Shown here piece after piece: positions 15,770 through 23,561 of a stretch of 64,000 nucleotides of DNA (position 1 is the stretch's first letter; each line of letters begins with the position of its first letter). The stretch is from Salinisphaera sp052044135. GTDB lineage: Bacteria > Pseudomonadota > Gammaproteobacteria > Nevskiales > Salinisphaeraceae. The stretch spans positions 1-64,000 of the forward strand of contig NZ_JBQDYF010000004.1 of the NCBI RefSeq assembly GCF_052044135.1, given 5' to 3'. The translations under genes were made by a program, and so were the position numbers. A model generated the notes under the pieces. The model saw nothing but the letters and a program-made list of their open reading frames with translations. It searched no databases and had not been told where the DNA came from.

Positions 15770-16153
15770 GTGAAGAACATGTTCTGGCTTTTCGCCCTGG
15801 TGCTCGCCGCGTTGGGCGTTGTGGGTTTCATGGCCATGCGGCTCGGGCGGGTCCGGCAACGGGTGGCGGCACTTGAGGCCGACATCGCGCGGCTGGGCCG
15901 CGATCTGGAGATCGAGGATCGCGAATTCGAGAGCCTCATGGCCGAGATCGGCGGCAGCCGCATCGTGATCGAGCTGACCGCGCCGATGGCCCTGGCGCGC
16001 GAACGCTCGCGCTGGGCGGGCGCGCTCGCCGGTGTCGCGCCGCGTCTGATCCGGCGGCGTGTCTACGACGAGGCCGCCGCCCAGGTGAAACAGGTCCTCG
16101 ACGAGCGTGCGGTGGCCGCCGAGGTCCACGTGTTTCATCCGAGCGGCGCCTGA
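15770..16153 (+). CDS. Small membrane-anchored coiled-coil protein
   Basis: About 124-127 residues, starting at GTG 15770 or ATG 15779. One N-terminal membrane helix (FWLFALVLAALGVVGFMAM) is followed by a short coiled coil (RVRQRVAALEADIARLGRDL) and a soluble tail ending in a strand-like AAEVHVFHP. I do not recognise a family. It is six bases upstream of a second protein of the same design, and the two are probably one transcript. Confidence 0.6.
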   Translation: MKNMFWLFALVLAALGVVGFMAMRLGRVRQRVAALEADIARLGRDLEIEDREFESLMAEIGGSRIVIELTAPMALARERSRWAGALAGVAPRLIRRRVYDEAAAQVKQVLDERAVAAEVHVFHPSGA

Positions 16154-16159
16154 ACGGCC

Positions 16160-16594
16160 ATGATTGCCCTCGTCCTTGTTCTACTGCTCGGGCTTGCGGT
16201 TGTGCTGTCGGCCCTGGCCTGGCGCAGCGGGCAGGTCGAGCGGCGTCTTGATCGGGCCGAGTCCGGCCTGCGGCGTCTGCGCGGATTGCAGGCGGAGGCG
16301 CTGGCACTCGAAGCCGCTCGCGGGCGTTTCCGGCGGCGTCAGCGTGAGGTGGAGCGCGCGGTCGAGACCGGTGCGCGCGGTGTGGAAGGCGTGCATCGCT
16401 CGCTCGCCGGCCGGCTGGGCTGGCCCGCGGGCGAGGGCATCTACCGGCGGCTGCGCGGGCTGAATCGAACGGTCGGGCGCGGGGTTTCCGGGCTGTTTGC
16501 GCCGTCTGCGGCCGCGCGGCGCCGCGAATCGATGGCGCGCTGGCGTGCGCGGCGCAAGGACGCTTCTGATCGGGACGACGACCGAGGGGCGTAG
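16160..16594 (+). CDS. Small membrane-anchored coiled-coil protein
   Basis: A 144-residue protein with an N-terminal membrane helix (about residues 2-22), then a long Arg/Glu/Leu-rich coiled coil (25-75), and a basic C-terminus. No family is recognised. It follows the preceding small membrane protein by six bases, and their shared layout suggests they act together at the inner membrane. The Arg-rich composition also fits a high-GC region with relaxed constraint, so coding is likely but not certain. Confidence 0.55.
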   Translation: MIALVLVLLLGLAVVLSALAWRSGQVERRLDRAESGLRRLRGLQAEALALEAARGRFRRRQREVERAVETGARGVEGVHRSLAGRLGWPAGEGIYRRLRGLNRTVGRGVSGLFAPSAAARRRESMARWRARRKDASDRDDDRGA

Positions 16595-16661
16595 GGCGCG
16601 TTGCCCTTTCACGCGTTCACGCCATGCCACGTTGCAGCCCAAAATCGTCTTATTAATCCGG

Positions 16662-16742
16662 CTTCGCGGCCAATGGCCGCGGCGAGCATGCGGTCGCATA
16701 CTCGCGCTATTAATCCGAAAAATCATCTATTTTTGTGCCGGG
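16662..16742. repeat. 81-bp hairpin-rich repeat, copy 2
   Basis: Near-identical to 217-297 in the same orientation, including the GCATACTCG hairpin (one arm mismatch here) and the AAAAAT-N5-ATTTTT end. No transposase is next to this copy. It lies in the 212-bp gap that forms the left edge of the flagellar region. Confidence 0.75.
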
Positions 16743-16806
16743 CACCGCGTCGATGGTACTGCAGGAACAGAAGGCTGAGCACGCCGTCCAGCCGAGACGC
16801 GGTTGC

Positions 16807-17556
16807 TCAGGCCCGCGATCTGCGCTTGCTCAATGCACGCTCCTTGTGCATGACGAAACGCCGCAGATCGCGACTGAACTCAGGCTGGGGTTGGTCCCAT
16901 GTGACCCCGACATAGAGCCCGTCGTCTTCGGACCACTTGGTCCAAACCGCTCGCGCATCCGAGCGCGCGATCTCGCGACTGGTCGGCAGTGTGAGTGCGA
17001 CTACACATGGCGTATCGGTCCCGGGTTCGACATTGGCCAGAGTATCCGCTTCGTCCGACAATTCGAGCCAAGCGCCCGTCATGCTCAGATCATGAACCTG
17101 GCATTCGATGGGTTCGTCGCTCGGCGGCAACACGATTTCGGCATGCACATCGTCGTCATTTTCGATGGGCACCCGAAATGCATTGCGTCGTTCCTGCCGA
17201 TAGGTATCGCCTTCGAGTATGAGCGTGTATGACAGGTAATCCGGATGGGTCGCCATATTCTCGATGCGCCCCCAGCTGCCGATACGGATACCGTCATCAG
17301 TACTAGCCACGCGGACACGATCACCCGTATTGAAACGTGCCTGTTGCTCGACGGCCGGCCTCGATTCATGGACCTCAATGCGACAATCGTTATCGTTCGG
17401 CGGCTCTATCACCGTGACGCGCCGCGTGTTTGCGCCGTCCGGATCACTGATCCGCAGATGCTCCCAGACGCGGGTAAGTGTTTTGAGGACGCGCCGGCGC
17501 GTAGGGCCTTTGACCCGATGTTCCTCAGAGAAAAGAGGTTGCGCGTATTCGACCAT
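16807..17556 (-). CDS. PilZ-domain protein (YcgR-like layout)
   Basis: About 249 residues. An N-terminal segment with a YcgR-type barrel (residues 1-125) is followed by a PilZ domain. The c-di-GMP-binding arginines are in QERRNAFRV (RxxxR) near residue 122, and the second motif DLSMTGAWLEL (DxSxxG) near 158. Both PilZ signatures are intact, so it should bind cyclic di-GMP. In this context a brake or regulator of flagellar motion, as YcgR, is the likely role. The start is uncertain: ATG 17556 has GGTGGTG upstream, while ATG 17589 adds 11 residues. It reads away from the flagellar block, downstream of an HU pseudogene. Confidence 0.8.
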   Translation of the reverse strand: MVEYAQPLFSEEHRVKGPTRRRVLKTLTRVWEHLRISDPDGANTRRVTVIEPPNDNDCRIEVHESRPAVEQQARFNTGDRVRVASTDDGIRIGSWGRIENMATHPDYLSYTLILEGDTYRQERRNAFRVPIENDDDVHAEIVLPPSDEPIECQVHDLSMTGAWLELSDEADTLANVEPGTDTPCVVALTLPTSREIARSDARAVWTKWSEDDGLYVGVTWDQPQPEFSRDLRRFVMHKERALSKRRSRA

Positions 17557-17658
17557 ATTTTCACCACCGGGTTGACCAAGGCGTGCCATGCCTTGAGCAA
17601 GAATCCGGCCTCTATGATTGGCAGGCCGGATCCTGCAACTAATCTACACGTCTCGCCG

Positions 17659-17926
17659 TTACGTGTTCAGCGCATACTTCAGCAGGGTTCCCGCCTTCAG
17701 CCCGGCCGAGCCGCGCGCCGCAATTGATGGACTCGCCGGTGGCCGGGTTGCGTCCGGCGCGGGCGGAAGTCTCGCGCGTCGAAAACACGCCAAAGCCGGG
17801 GTCGGTAACTGTATCCAATGCCGCTTCGACTGTGTTTTTAGCCTCAGCCTCGCTGATCTCAGCTTTTTCTGCCACTTCTCCGTGAATTCCATTTTGTTCG
17901 TTTTTCACCTCTAGCCTGTGACTCAC
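17659..17926 (-). pseudogene. Broken HU-type DNA-binding protein gene
   Basis: The minus strand first encodes EVAEKAEISEAEAKNTVEAA and then GFGVFSTRETSARAGRNPAT, the start and DNA-binding arm of an HU protein (the GFG-F and RNPxTG motifs). The dozen or so residues normally between LDTV and GFG (LKKGD-VxL) are missing. After GESI the HU tail continues only in another frame (GLKAGTLLKYALNT, then stop at 17659). So there is an internal deletion and a frameshift. It lies between rlpA and the PilZ gene. A working HU gene must exist elsewhere. Confidence 0.75.
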
Positions 17927-18110
17927 ATGGGCTTAAGTCAGCGACTCCATATAAAAGGTTATCGCTCTTGAGGTGCTCGGAATATACGGAAAAAGCATCA
18001 GTCGTTCAATCAGGTTACGTATTATTTTCGGCGTATATATGAACATCGCGATGTCCGAATGTTCTACTAACCAGTATTTATGAACTTTCGCGATTCGTCC
18101 GGTGACGAGT

Positions 18111-18866
18111 TCAGAACGCGATATGGAGAATCCCGAGCGCCATGTGACCGGATAGATCGATCACATCCCATGAGGTTTTGGCGCCGAGCAGTAAGCCACT
18201 CCGGGTCACGTCGAATGCGCCGGTGACGGCGAATTTACCGGCTTCGGCGACGAGGTGGCCATGGTGATGCTCTGCTTCTCGTCTGGCCATTCGCTGATCG
18301 ACGGCTGCTGCATGACGTCGCGCCGCCGACAGATTGGTCTCTGAAATCGAACGAACAGCAATAGGCGCGGTTCCATGGCGGAAGTAGCCGAGTCGCTGGG
18401 CGACAGCGGGGGTGCCGTCTATGATCCGACCGGGATAATACGGGCCGCGGTCATCGACCATCGCAAGGGCTTGTCGCCCGTTTTGCTTATTGGTGATACG
18501 CACCCAGGTCCCGAAGGGTAGACGCTTGCTGGCGATACGCATCGCGTGCGGGTTGAAGCGTTCGCCGCTGGCAGTGCGATTGCCCGCCGAGTGCCGACCG
18601 TACCAGGAGGCTTGGCCTGTAGCCTCGTAGCCTTGCCCCGTCTTGAACACGTGATAGCACCCGTGTCCATGAATGCAGTACGCGTGCTTGACCTTCGGCG
18701 GAAAGGATCCGTGCCCGCCGTTGGGCGGCGCGCTGGCGCAGGCTGCGAGAAGAAGGTTCAGGCACAGGGCCGTCAATGTCGTGCGAATCGTTTGCGAATC
18801 AACGCGGGCCGGAGGTCGCGCCGCCGCCCACGTTTGCTTGACGTTGACGGCAGTCTTTGGCCGCAC
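18111..18866 (-). CDS. rlpA: RlpA-like lipoprotein, peptidoglycan lytic transglycosylase
   Basis: A 251-residue protein with a lipobox (LLLAAC) near residue 43 and a double-psi beta-barrel domain at about 80-175. The conserved DPBB marks are GQASWYGRHSAGNRTASGE, LPFGTWVRITN and MVDDRGPYYPGRIIDG; the Asp in DDRGPY is a catalytic residue of RlpA enzymes. It lacks the C-terminal SPOR domain that directs RlpA to the division septum; the tail is unassigned. The GTG start lies one base after the flgN stop, so it is co-translated with flagellar chaperone genes. It may open the cell wall for the flagellum. That role is inference. Confidence 0.8.
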   Translation of the reverse strand: MRPKTAVNVKQTWAAARPPARVDSQTIRTTLTALCLNLLLAACASAPPNGGHGSFPPKVKHAYCIHGHGCYHVFKTGQGYEATGQASWYGRHSAGNRTASGERFNPHAMRIASKRLPFGTWVRITNKQNGRQALAMVDDRGPYYPGRIIDGTPAVAQRLGYFRHGTAPIAVRSISETNLSAARRHAAAVDQRMARREAEHHHGHLVAEAGKFAVTGAFDVTRSGLLLGAKTSWDVIDLSGHMALGILHIAF

Positions 18867-18867
18867 G

Positions 18868-19281
18868 TCAGGCGCTGCCGATCAGCCGCCCACCTTCGGA
18901 TTGGCGGACGGTCGCACCGGCGAAGCCGCTCAGATTGTCGAGGCACTCCTGCAGGAATAGCCCCACATCAATCTGTGCTACCGCTACCCCTTCCGTTTCC
19001 TGGCTCAGCGCCAGCATTTGACGTGCTTCCTGTTTTCGCCCGGCGCGACAGAGAACGGTGGCGGCCTCGGCCATCGTCGACACGCCGAGATGCCGGATCA
19101 GACGTTGCACCTGACCGAGGTCGCGCTCGGATTGACGGGCCACGGCGTCAAGATCACGGGCCGACTGCGCTAACAGCTCCGGGTCTGCAGCCGTGCTGTG
19201 TGCTGCGACCACGGCGATGGCGTCTTGCAAGCGGCTCACCCGGCTACGCGCGCGGCGCAACGTGTCAGATATTCGCACCAT
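18868..19281 (-). CDS. flgN: Probable FlgN chaperone
   Basis: A 137-residue helical protein. FlgN chaperones the hook-filament junction proteins FlgK and FlgL and is about this size (138 in E. coli). Similarity is weak, but the layout fits: a heptad-like N-terminal helix (SDTLRRARSRVSRLQDAI), a middle helical region, then a helix ending with a Gly/Ser tail (SEGGRLIGSA) much like the E. coli end. The position in the flgM operon supports the call, since flgN usually lies beside flgM. It is four bases after the PilZ-like gene and one base before rlpA. Confidence 0.6.
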   Translation of the reverse strand: MVRISDTLRRARSRVSRLQDAIAVVAAHSTAADPELLAQSARDLDAVARQSERDLGQVQRLIRHLGVSTMAEAATVLCRAGRKQEARQMLALSQETEGVAVAQIDVGLFLQECLDNLSGFAGATVRQSEGGRLIGSA

Positions 19282-19284
19282 CCT

Positions 19285-19821
19285 CTACTCCGGTTCTTCG
19301 GGGCTGGCGGCCGTTCGTTGACTGCGACGATAGGCCATGAACACCAGCTGTTCGTACAGGTCCCGAACCCGATCGGACTGCTCGATGAACCTAGCGGCGA
19401 TACGATTGCCGCGCGCATCGTCGGTGATCGCGGTGATCTCGGCGAGAAACTCGACCTCGTAGGGAATCTCGGCATTCAGTGCCATTCGAATCACGCCTTG
19501 ATCGCCCGTACTGGCCTCGCTTTTTCCGGGAGGCTCGATCCACTCGAGGCCGCGCCCGTCCAGCACAACCGAACGGGACGGCGGCAATTGCTTGACACAG
19601 TGTAGGACCTCGATAAGCAGCGACTCGATGCCGCCGATTTCGGCCGATGGTCTCTCGCGTGTTTCCCGATCGACCAACGTCTGGAGGCGGGCGGCGTTCG
19701 ACTCGTTCAGGGCACTCTTGTATTCCGGCGTGATTGCGGCCTCCCGCCGGGGGCGCCAGGCCAGCGGTATCCACTTGCGGCATTTGATGCCGAATTCATC
19801 GTGGTGGGACGAAGCAATCAT
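19285..19821 (-). CDS. Atypical PilZ-like protein in the flgM-flgN operon
   Basis: A 178-residue cytoplasmic protein. The start IPLAWRPRRE and the end ARFIEQSDRVRDLYEQLVFM resemble atypical PilZ (tPilZ) proteins, which share the barrel fold but often lack the c-di-GMP arginines. Between them are a helical stretch (50-90) and strand-rich sequence with LDGRGLEWIEPPG near 95, where the DxSxxG motif would fall but is not intact. I call the fold from pattern only. It lies between flgM (17 bases before it) and flgN (4 bases after), so a role in flagellar regulation is likely. Confidence 0.5.
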   Translation of the reverse strand: MIASSHHDEFGIKCRKWIPLAWRPRREAAITPEYKSALNESNAARLQTLVDRETRERPSAEIGGIESLLIEVLHCVKQLPPSRSVVLDGRGLEWIEPPGKSEASTGDQGVIRMALNAEIPYEVEFLAEITAITDDARGNRIAARFIEQSDRVRDLYEQLVFMAYRRSQRTAASPEEPE

Positions 19822-19838
19822 TGCGACCCGTGGTTCGA

Positions 19839-20153
19839 CTATTGACCGGTCGCGTGCGCCTGGAGCATGGCAGCCGCGATGTCCCGGGGCGACGTGTTGA
19901 TCCCGCCCTGGGCTAATTGTTGTCGGATCGCCTGAACGCGGGCCGGATCGACGCCGTTGGAGTCGTGCGCGCTTCGCGTCAGACGTCCGGCCACGTGGCC
20001 GCGCCCGCTGACGCTGACCCGGTCCGCGGGCACCGCCTGCGCGCTCTGCCCATCGCTAGACTTCGAGTGCGGCGTCGTTGTCTTGCTTGCGGGCACGGAC
20101 GAACTCGCGGGTGCATCCACATGCGGATTGCGTGTATTAAGCGGGTTGACCAT
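19839..20153 (-). CDS. flgM: Anti-sigma-28 factor FlgM
   Basis: A 104-residue protein. The N-terminal half is Ser/Thr/Pro-rich and disordered, as in FlgM. The C-terminal sigma-binding part has ADRVSVSG near residue 50 and DPARVQAIRQQLAQGGINTS near 75, then an amphipathic helix (RDIAAAMLQAHA). FlgM holds FliA inactive until it is exported through the finished hook-basal body. ATG 20153 is chosen because the protein then begins MVNPLNT, a usual FlgM opening. The start lies within the end of fliS (17-bp overlap). Here it sits in the fliD operon, so it is probably made with the late genes. Confidence 0.88.
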   Translation of the reverse strand: MVNPLNTRNPHVDAPASSSVPASKTTTPHSKSSDGQSAQAVPADRVSVSGRGHVAGRLTRSAHDSNGVDPARVQAIRQQLAQGGINTSPRDIAAAMLQAHATGQ

Positions 20154-20538
20154 GTTCCACCCCTTCCAGTGTCGTCCGAATATCGCTTTCCAGCGCCATG
20201 GCTTCCTGCAGCGCGCCGTCAATAGCCCGCGCGGCTTCGTCAGTCGTTGACTGGATCGCCAGCGCGACGCGGTTCTGAATCTCAGTATAGCATTCGATCA
20301 GGGTCGATCCGAGATCGGTTCGGTCATCCGCCATGCCGACCATGAAGGTCAGCAAACGGTCCGCGTTAGCCAGATGCTGGAGCTTGATCGGCTTCTTCTC
20401 AACATCGTCGGCGACCAGGGTGGCGCGGCGGATATGTACGACCACGCCGTGCAGCCCGCGCAAGAACACTTCCTGGGTTGTCAGCCCGGCAATATTGCTG
20501 CGGCGATAATTATCTGCGATGTTGAGATTATCCGCCAT
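20137..20538 (-). CDS. fliS: FliS-type flagellin chaperone
   Basis: A 133-residue, mostly helical protein of FliS length. NYRRSNIAGLTTQEVFLRGL at the start corresponds to the Y-Q..-SASP-LI.ML region. The following helices (HIRRATLVADDVEKKPIKLQ, then ANADRLLTFMVGMAD) match the four-helix FliS design. FliS binds the C-terminus of flagellin to stop it polymerising before export. The sequence is divergent, and position directly after fliD is the main support. It overlaps both fliD (11 bp) and flgM (17 bp). Confidence 0.72.
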   Translation of the reverse strand: MADNLNIADNYRRSNIAGLTTQEVFLRGLHGVVVHIRRATLVADDVEKKPIKLQHLANADRLLTFMVGMADDRTDLGSTLIECYTEIQNRVALAIQSTTDEAARAIDGALQEAMALESDIRTTLEGVEHGQPA

Positions 20539-21883
20539 TGGAACTTCCGCTTCCGTTAAGTAGGCTCAAGTAGCTGTTTTGGACCTGCAGGCTGTTCTGC
20601 TTGCTTTGCATGGTGCCGAACTGCTGCGTGTAGATCTGCATCTCCTGATTCACGAACTGGTTCTGCTGACTGATTTCCGAGTTGAGATTGGAGATGCTCT
20701 GATTGATGGATTTCTGTTGGGCGGCGATGAAGCCGCCTTGGCCGGTGGCCCCGATCGCGCCTTGCGTGATCGAGCTCATCTGGTCGTGAAGCTGGCTGAC
20801 CAGGTCGTTGACGGCGCTCGGGTTGGATTGGAACGCCGACGCGAACTGAGTGCTGTCGAAGCTGATCGTGCCATCCTTGTTTGTGGTGATGCCTATGTCA
20901 CGTCCGGATAGAGTGCCGTTGGAGAGACCGGATACCGCATTGACGAGCTTCGAGCTCAGGCTTGTGGCGCTGTAGTCACCCAGAAGCGGCCCGGCCTTGG
21001 AACTCGACGACCCACTGCCTTTCTGAAAGGCAGTGGCCTTGCTAATCGCAGATACGGCGCTGTTGAGTTTCTTGATTACAGACGCAACACCGCTGGACAG
21101 CTTCGAGGGGTCGACGCTGACCCCGATGGACGTCGACCCCGATCCGGCCACGGTCACAGTGCCGTTTGGGATCGCCCCCGTAAGCGTGTTCGATTGGCTG
21201 GTGACCGGCACGCCGTTGACGTTCAGCGTCGCATTCCGCGCCGCCCGCGCCTGGGTCATCGTGCTAGTGCTGCTGCCATAGCTCAGCCCGGACAGGGCGC
21301 CGGTGCCGGATATCGTGAACGACTGCTGCGAGCCGGTGGCATTGCCGGTGAGCACCAGGCGCTGGCCGGTGCTGCCGCCGACAATGCTGGCGCTGACCTG
21401 GCCGCCGGTCTTCTGGTTGATGGCCTGGGCGATGCCGTTGAGCGTGTTGTTGCCGGCGCTCACGCTGACGGTTTCACTGCTGCCGCCGGCGAAACTGAAG
21501 GTCAACGAGCCCGAACCGCTGCCGATCGAGGCCGAGCCGCTGGCGTAGGTGCTCGAATACAGCTCCTGGGTCTGGGCCTGCTTGACGTTGGTCAGGTCAT
21601 ATTGACCGGGCGAGGCCGACTTGGTGACGGTCGCGGTGGCCACGTTTTTCGCGCTGGAGGTCGCGCCACGGTCGTTGAAGCTGGACGGATTCTTGATGCT
21701 GCTGACCGCGGTGTTCAGGCTGGAGAGCGCGCCGGAGATCTTGCCCCACGCCGACAACTGGGTCTGATCCGTCTGGATTTGGCTCTTCCAGTTCTGGATC
21801 GGCTGCTGTAGCTGCGTCTGCCTGGACTGCTCCAGGCTGGAGATCTGCTGCTGACTGAGGGTTGAAAGCGCGCTGGTCGACAT
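20528..21883 (-). CDS. fliD: Filament cap protein FliD
   Basis: A 451-residue hook-associated protein 2. The N-terminal coiled region (SALSTLSQQQISSLEQSR) is helical and Gln-rich. The central part is Ser/Gly/Thr-rich (30-330), with FSFAGGSSETVSVSAGNNTL near 130 as in the FliD_N domain. The C-terminal FliD_C part contains GPLLGDYSATSLSSKLVNAV near 285 and ends in a long coiled coil. ATG 21883 is preferred to the upstream in-frame start at 21994, which would read through the promoter and the fliC terminator. It has its own FliA-like promoter at 21915-21943. Confidence 0.9.
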   Translation of the reverse strand: MSTSALSTLSQQQISSLEQSRQTQLQQPIQNWKSQIQTDQTQLSAWGKISGALSSLNTAVSSIKNPSSFNDRGATSSAKNVATATVTKSASPGQYDLTNVKQAQTQELYSSTYASGSASIGSGSGSLTFSFAGGSSETVSVSAGNNTLNGIAQAINQKTGGQVSASIVGGSTGQRLVLTGNATGSQQSFTISGTGALSGLSYGSSTSTMTQARAARNATLNVNGVPVTSQSNTLTGAIPNGTVTVAGSGSTSIGVSVDPSKLSSGVASVIKKLNSAVSAISKATAFQKGSGSSSSKAGPLLGDYSATSLSSKLVNAVSGLSNGTLSGRDIGITTNKDGTISFDSTQFASAFQSNPSAVNDLVSQLHDQMSSITQGAIGATGQGGFIAAQQKSINQSISNLNSEISQQNQFVNQEMQIYTQQFGTMQSKQNSLQVQNSYLSLLNGSGSSNGG

Positions 21884-21914
21884 GGGTGGCCCGGCAAGCT
21901 GGAAAGTTACTCTT

Positions 21915-21943
21915 CTATTCGTCGCTGGGCGCGAAAGTTTAAC
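21915..21943 (-). promoter_or_regulatory. FliA (sigma-28)-like promoter of fliD
   Basis: On the minus strand GGTTAAACTTTCGCG is followed, at the same spacing as upstream of fliC, by CGAATA. The -35 TTAAAC lies at 21937-21942 and the -10 CGAATA at 21916-21921. TAAA matches the sigma-28 -35 consensus; the -10 lacks the GCC of GCCGATAA. Confidence 0.65.
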
Positions 21944-21953
21944 CTCCGCGCCA

Positions 21954-21980
21954 TAAAAAAGCCGCACCCGAGGGTGCGGC
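21954..21980 (-). terminator. Rho-independent terminator of fliC
   Basis: On the minus strand GCCGCACCC-TCG-GGGTGCGGC is followed by TTTTTT. It lies about 40 bases after the fliC stop and immediately before the fliD promoter, so fliC and fliD are separate transcripts. Confidence 0.9.
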
Positions 21981-22017
21981 CAATCACTGCCCATTGGATG
22001 GAGTAGCTAGCCTATGG

Positions 22018-23457
22018 CTACGGCAGAATTCGCTGATACTGCTGCTGCAGCGTCGAGGAATTCTTCAGAGCCGAAATGCCGGCCTGCTGCAGCACCTGCT
22101 GCTGCGTGAGCTGCTGGGACACCTGCGGGATATTGGCGTCCTGCACCACGCTCTTGGCGCTGTTCAGGTTCTGGCTGGTGGTGTTGAGGTTATTGATGTT
22201 GGCGGTCAGCCGCTGCTGGACCGCGCCCAGCTTGCCGCCTTCTGCGCCCAGCCCCTGCAGGGCGTACTTGATGACGTTGATGGCCGATTGCGCACCGCTG
22301 GTGGTCGACACGTCAATGTTGCTCAGCTGGTGCAGACTGGTGCTCGAGCCCAGGCCGATGTTCGTGGCGTTGGAACCGAGGTTGAAGGCCTTGTCGCTCT
22401 GCAGCTGGACCTTGCCCTGGACCGTGGTGGAATTGCCGGAGCTGACGACGGTGCCGCTGCCGGCGGTGCTCGTCAGCGAGCCGGAGGTAATGTTCGTGAA
22501 CGAGATGTTCTTGCCCTGACTCTGAGTCAGCTGCACATTGCCGTTCACATTCTTGGCCGTGATGCCAGTGGCCGCCGAATGGTCGTTGATAGCACTGATC
22601 AGGCCCGCCTGGCTGGTGGCGGTAATGTTCACCGTATTGGTGGCGCTGCCTGAATTGCCATTGCCTAGCGTGAAGTTGAAATTCGACCCCGAGGTGCTAA
22701 ACGTGGCTACGGTCGTGGCTTGGGCCTGCACGTTCGTCGTGTCGGTCTTCTGGTTGATCGAGTTGGCGATCGAAAAAGCCGATTCGGACGAACCGGACAC
22801 ATTGACGGAGCCCGTGCCATTCGAGCCGTTGATAGCGAAGCTGCCGGCCGTGAACGCGCCGGCACCATTCGTGACCACGCTTTTCGCGGCACCACTGGAC
22901 GAGTAAACAGCGCCGCCGCTCGACCCCTGCGAGGCATACATGCCGAGGTTGCTCGCCTGGGTGTTGCCGATCGACAGGCTGATGGTCTGGCCGTTGTTGG
23001 CGCCGACCTGGAAGTCCACGCCGCTGAAGTTGCCGTTCAACAGATTGATGTTGTTGAACTGCGTCTGGTTGGCGATGGTGTTGACCTGCGAGTTCAGCTG
23101 GCCGACCACGTTCTGCAGCGACTGGGCTTCCGCCGGAGTCTGTGTGCCGTTCGAGGCCTGGACGGCGATCGAGTTCAGCTTCTGCACGATGCTGGTCTGC
23201 TGGTTGATCGCGCCCTGCGCGGTCTGCAGCAGGGACACGCCCTGGTTGGCGTTCGAGGTGGCCTGGTTGATGCCGTTGAGCTGGGAGGTGAAGCCCTGGG
23301 CGGTGATGTAGCCCGCGGGGTTGTCGGCCGGCGAGTTGATCTTCTTGCCGCTGGACAGTTGCGTTTCCAGATTGTTGGTCTGGTTACTCGAGGTGCGCAG
23401 CGAATTCAGCGCCTTGAGCGCGCCGTCATTGCTGAGAATAGAGCCGATTGCAGACAT
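22018..23457 (-). CDS. fliC: Flagellin
   Basis: A 479-residue filament protein. The conserved N-terminal D0/D1 region has QLSSGKKINSPADNPAGYIT near residue 33 and LNSIAVQASNGTQTPAE near 92. The conserved C-terminus has DANIPQVSQQLTQQQVLQQA near 440. The variable middle (150-390) is rich in Ser, Thr, Asn and Gly and lacks Cys, so it offers many sites for O-linked glycans. The N-terminus is more divergent than the enterobacterial type (no NTN-SL-AQ-NL). It has its own FliA-like promoter and a strong terminator. The fusion protein at 52610-56098 is a candidate for modifying it. Confidence 0.95.
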   Translation of the reverse strand: MSAIGSILSNDGALKALNSLRTSSNQTNNLETQLSSGKKINSPADNPAGYITAQGFTSQLNGINQATSNANQGVSLLQTAQGAINQQTSIVQKLNSIAVQASNGTQTPAEAQSLQNVVGQLNSQVNTIANQTQFNNINLLNGNFSGVDFQVGANNGQTISLSIGNTQASNLGMYASQGSSGGAVYSSSGAAKSVVTNGAGAFTAGSFAINGSNGTGSVNVSGSSESAFSIANSINQKTDTTNVQAQATTVATFSTSGSNFNFTLGNGNSGSATNTVNITATSQAGLISAINDHSAATGITAKNVNGNVQLTQSQGKNISFTNITSGSLTSTAGSGTVVSSGNSTTVQGKVQLQSDKAFNLGSNATNIGLGSSTSLHQLSNIDVSTTSGAQSAINVIKYALQGLGAEGGKLGAVQQRLTANINNLNTTSQNLNSAKSVVQDANIPQVSQQLTQQQVLQQAGISALKNSSTLQQQYQRILP

Positions 23458-23494
23458 GGGTTTCGAATCCTTCAGTTATGGATGAAGCACCCTT

Positions 23495-23523
23495 CCATTC
23501 GTTTCCGCACGCGAAAGTTTAAC
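23495..23523 (-). promoter_or_regulatory. FliA (sigma-28)-like promoter of fliC
   Basis: On the minus strand GGTTAAACTTTCGCG is followed by CGAATG at 23496-23501, with TTAAAC at 23517-23522. The first 15 bases are identical to those before fliD, and the spacing to the -10 is the same. Start of transcription would be about 30 bases before the flagellin ATG. Confidence 0.7.
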
Positions 23524-23561
23524 CTCGCGTGGCCAATTTTTTTTCAGCCGGCACGGTCGCG

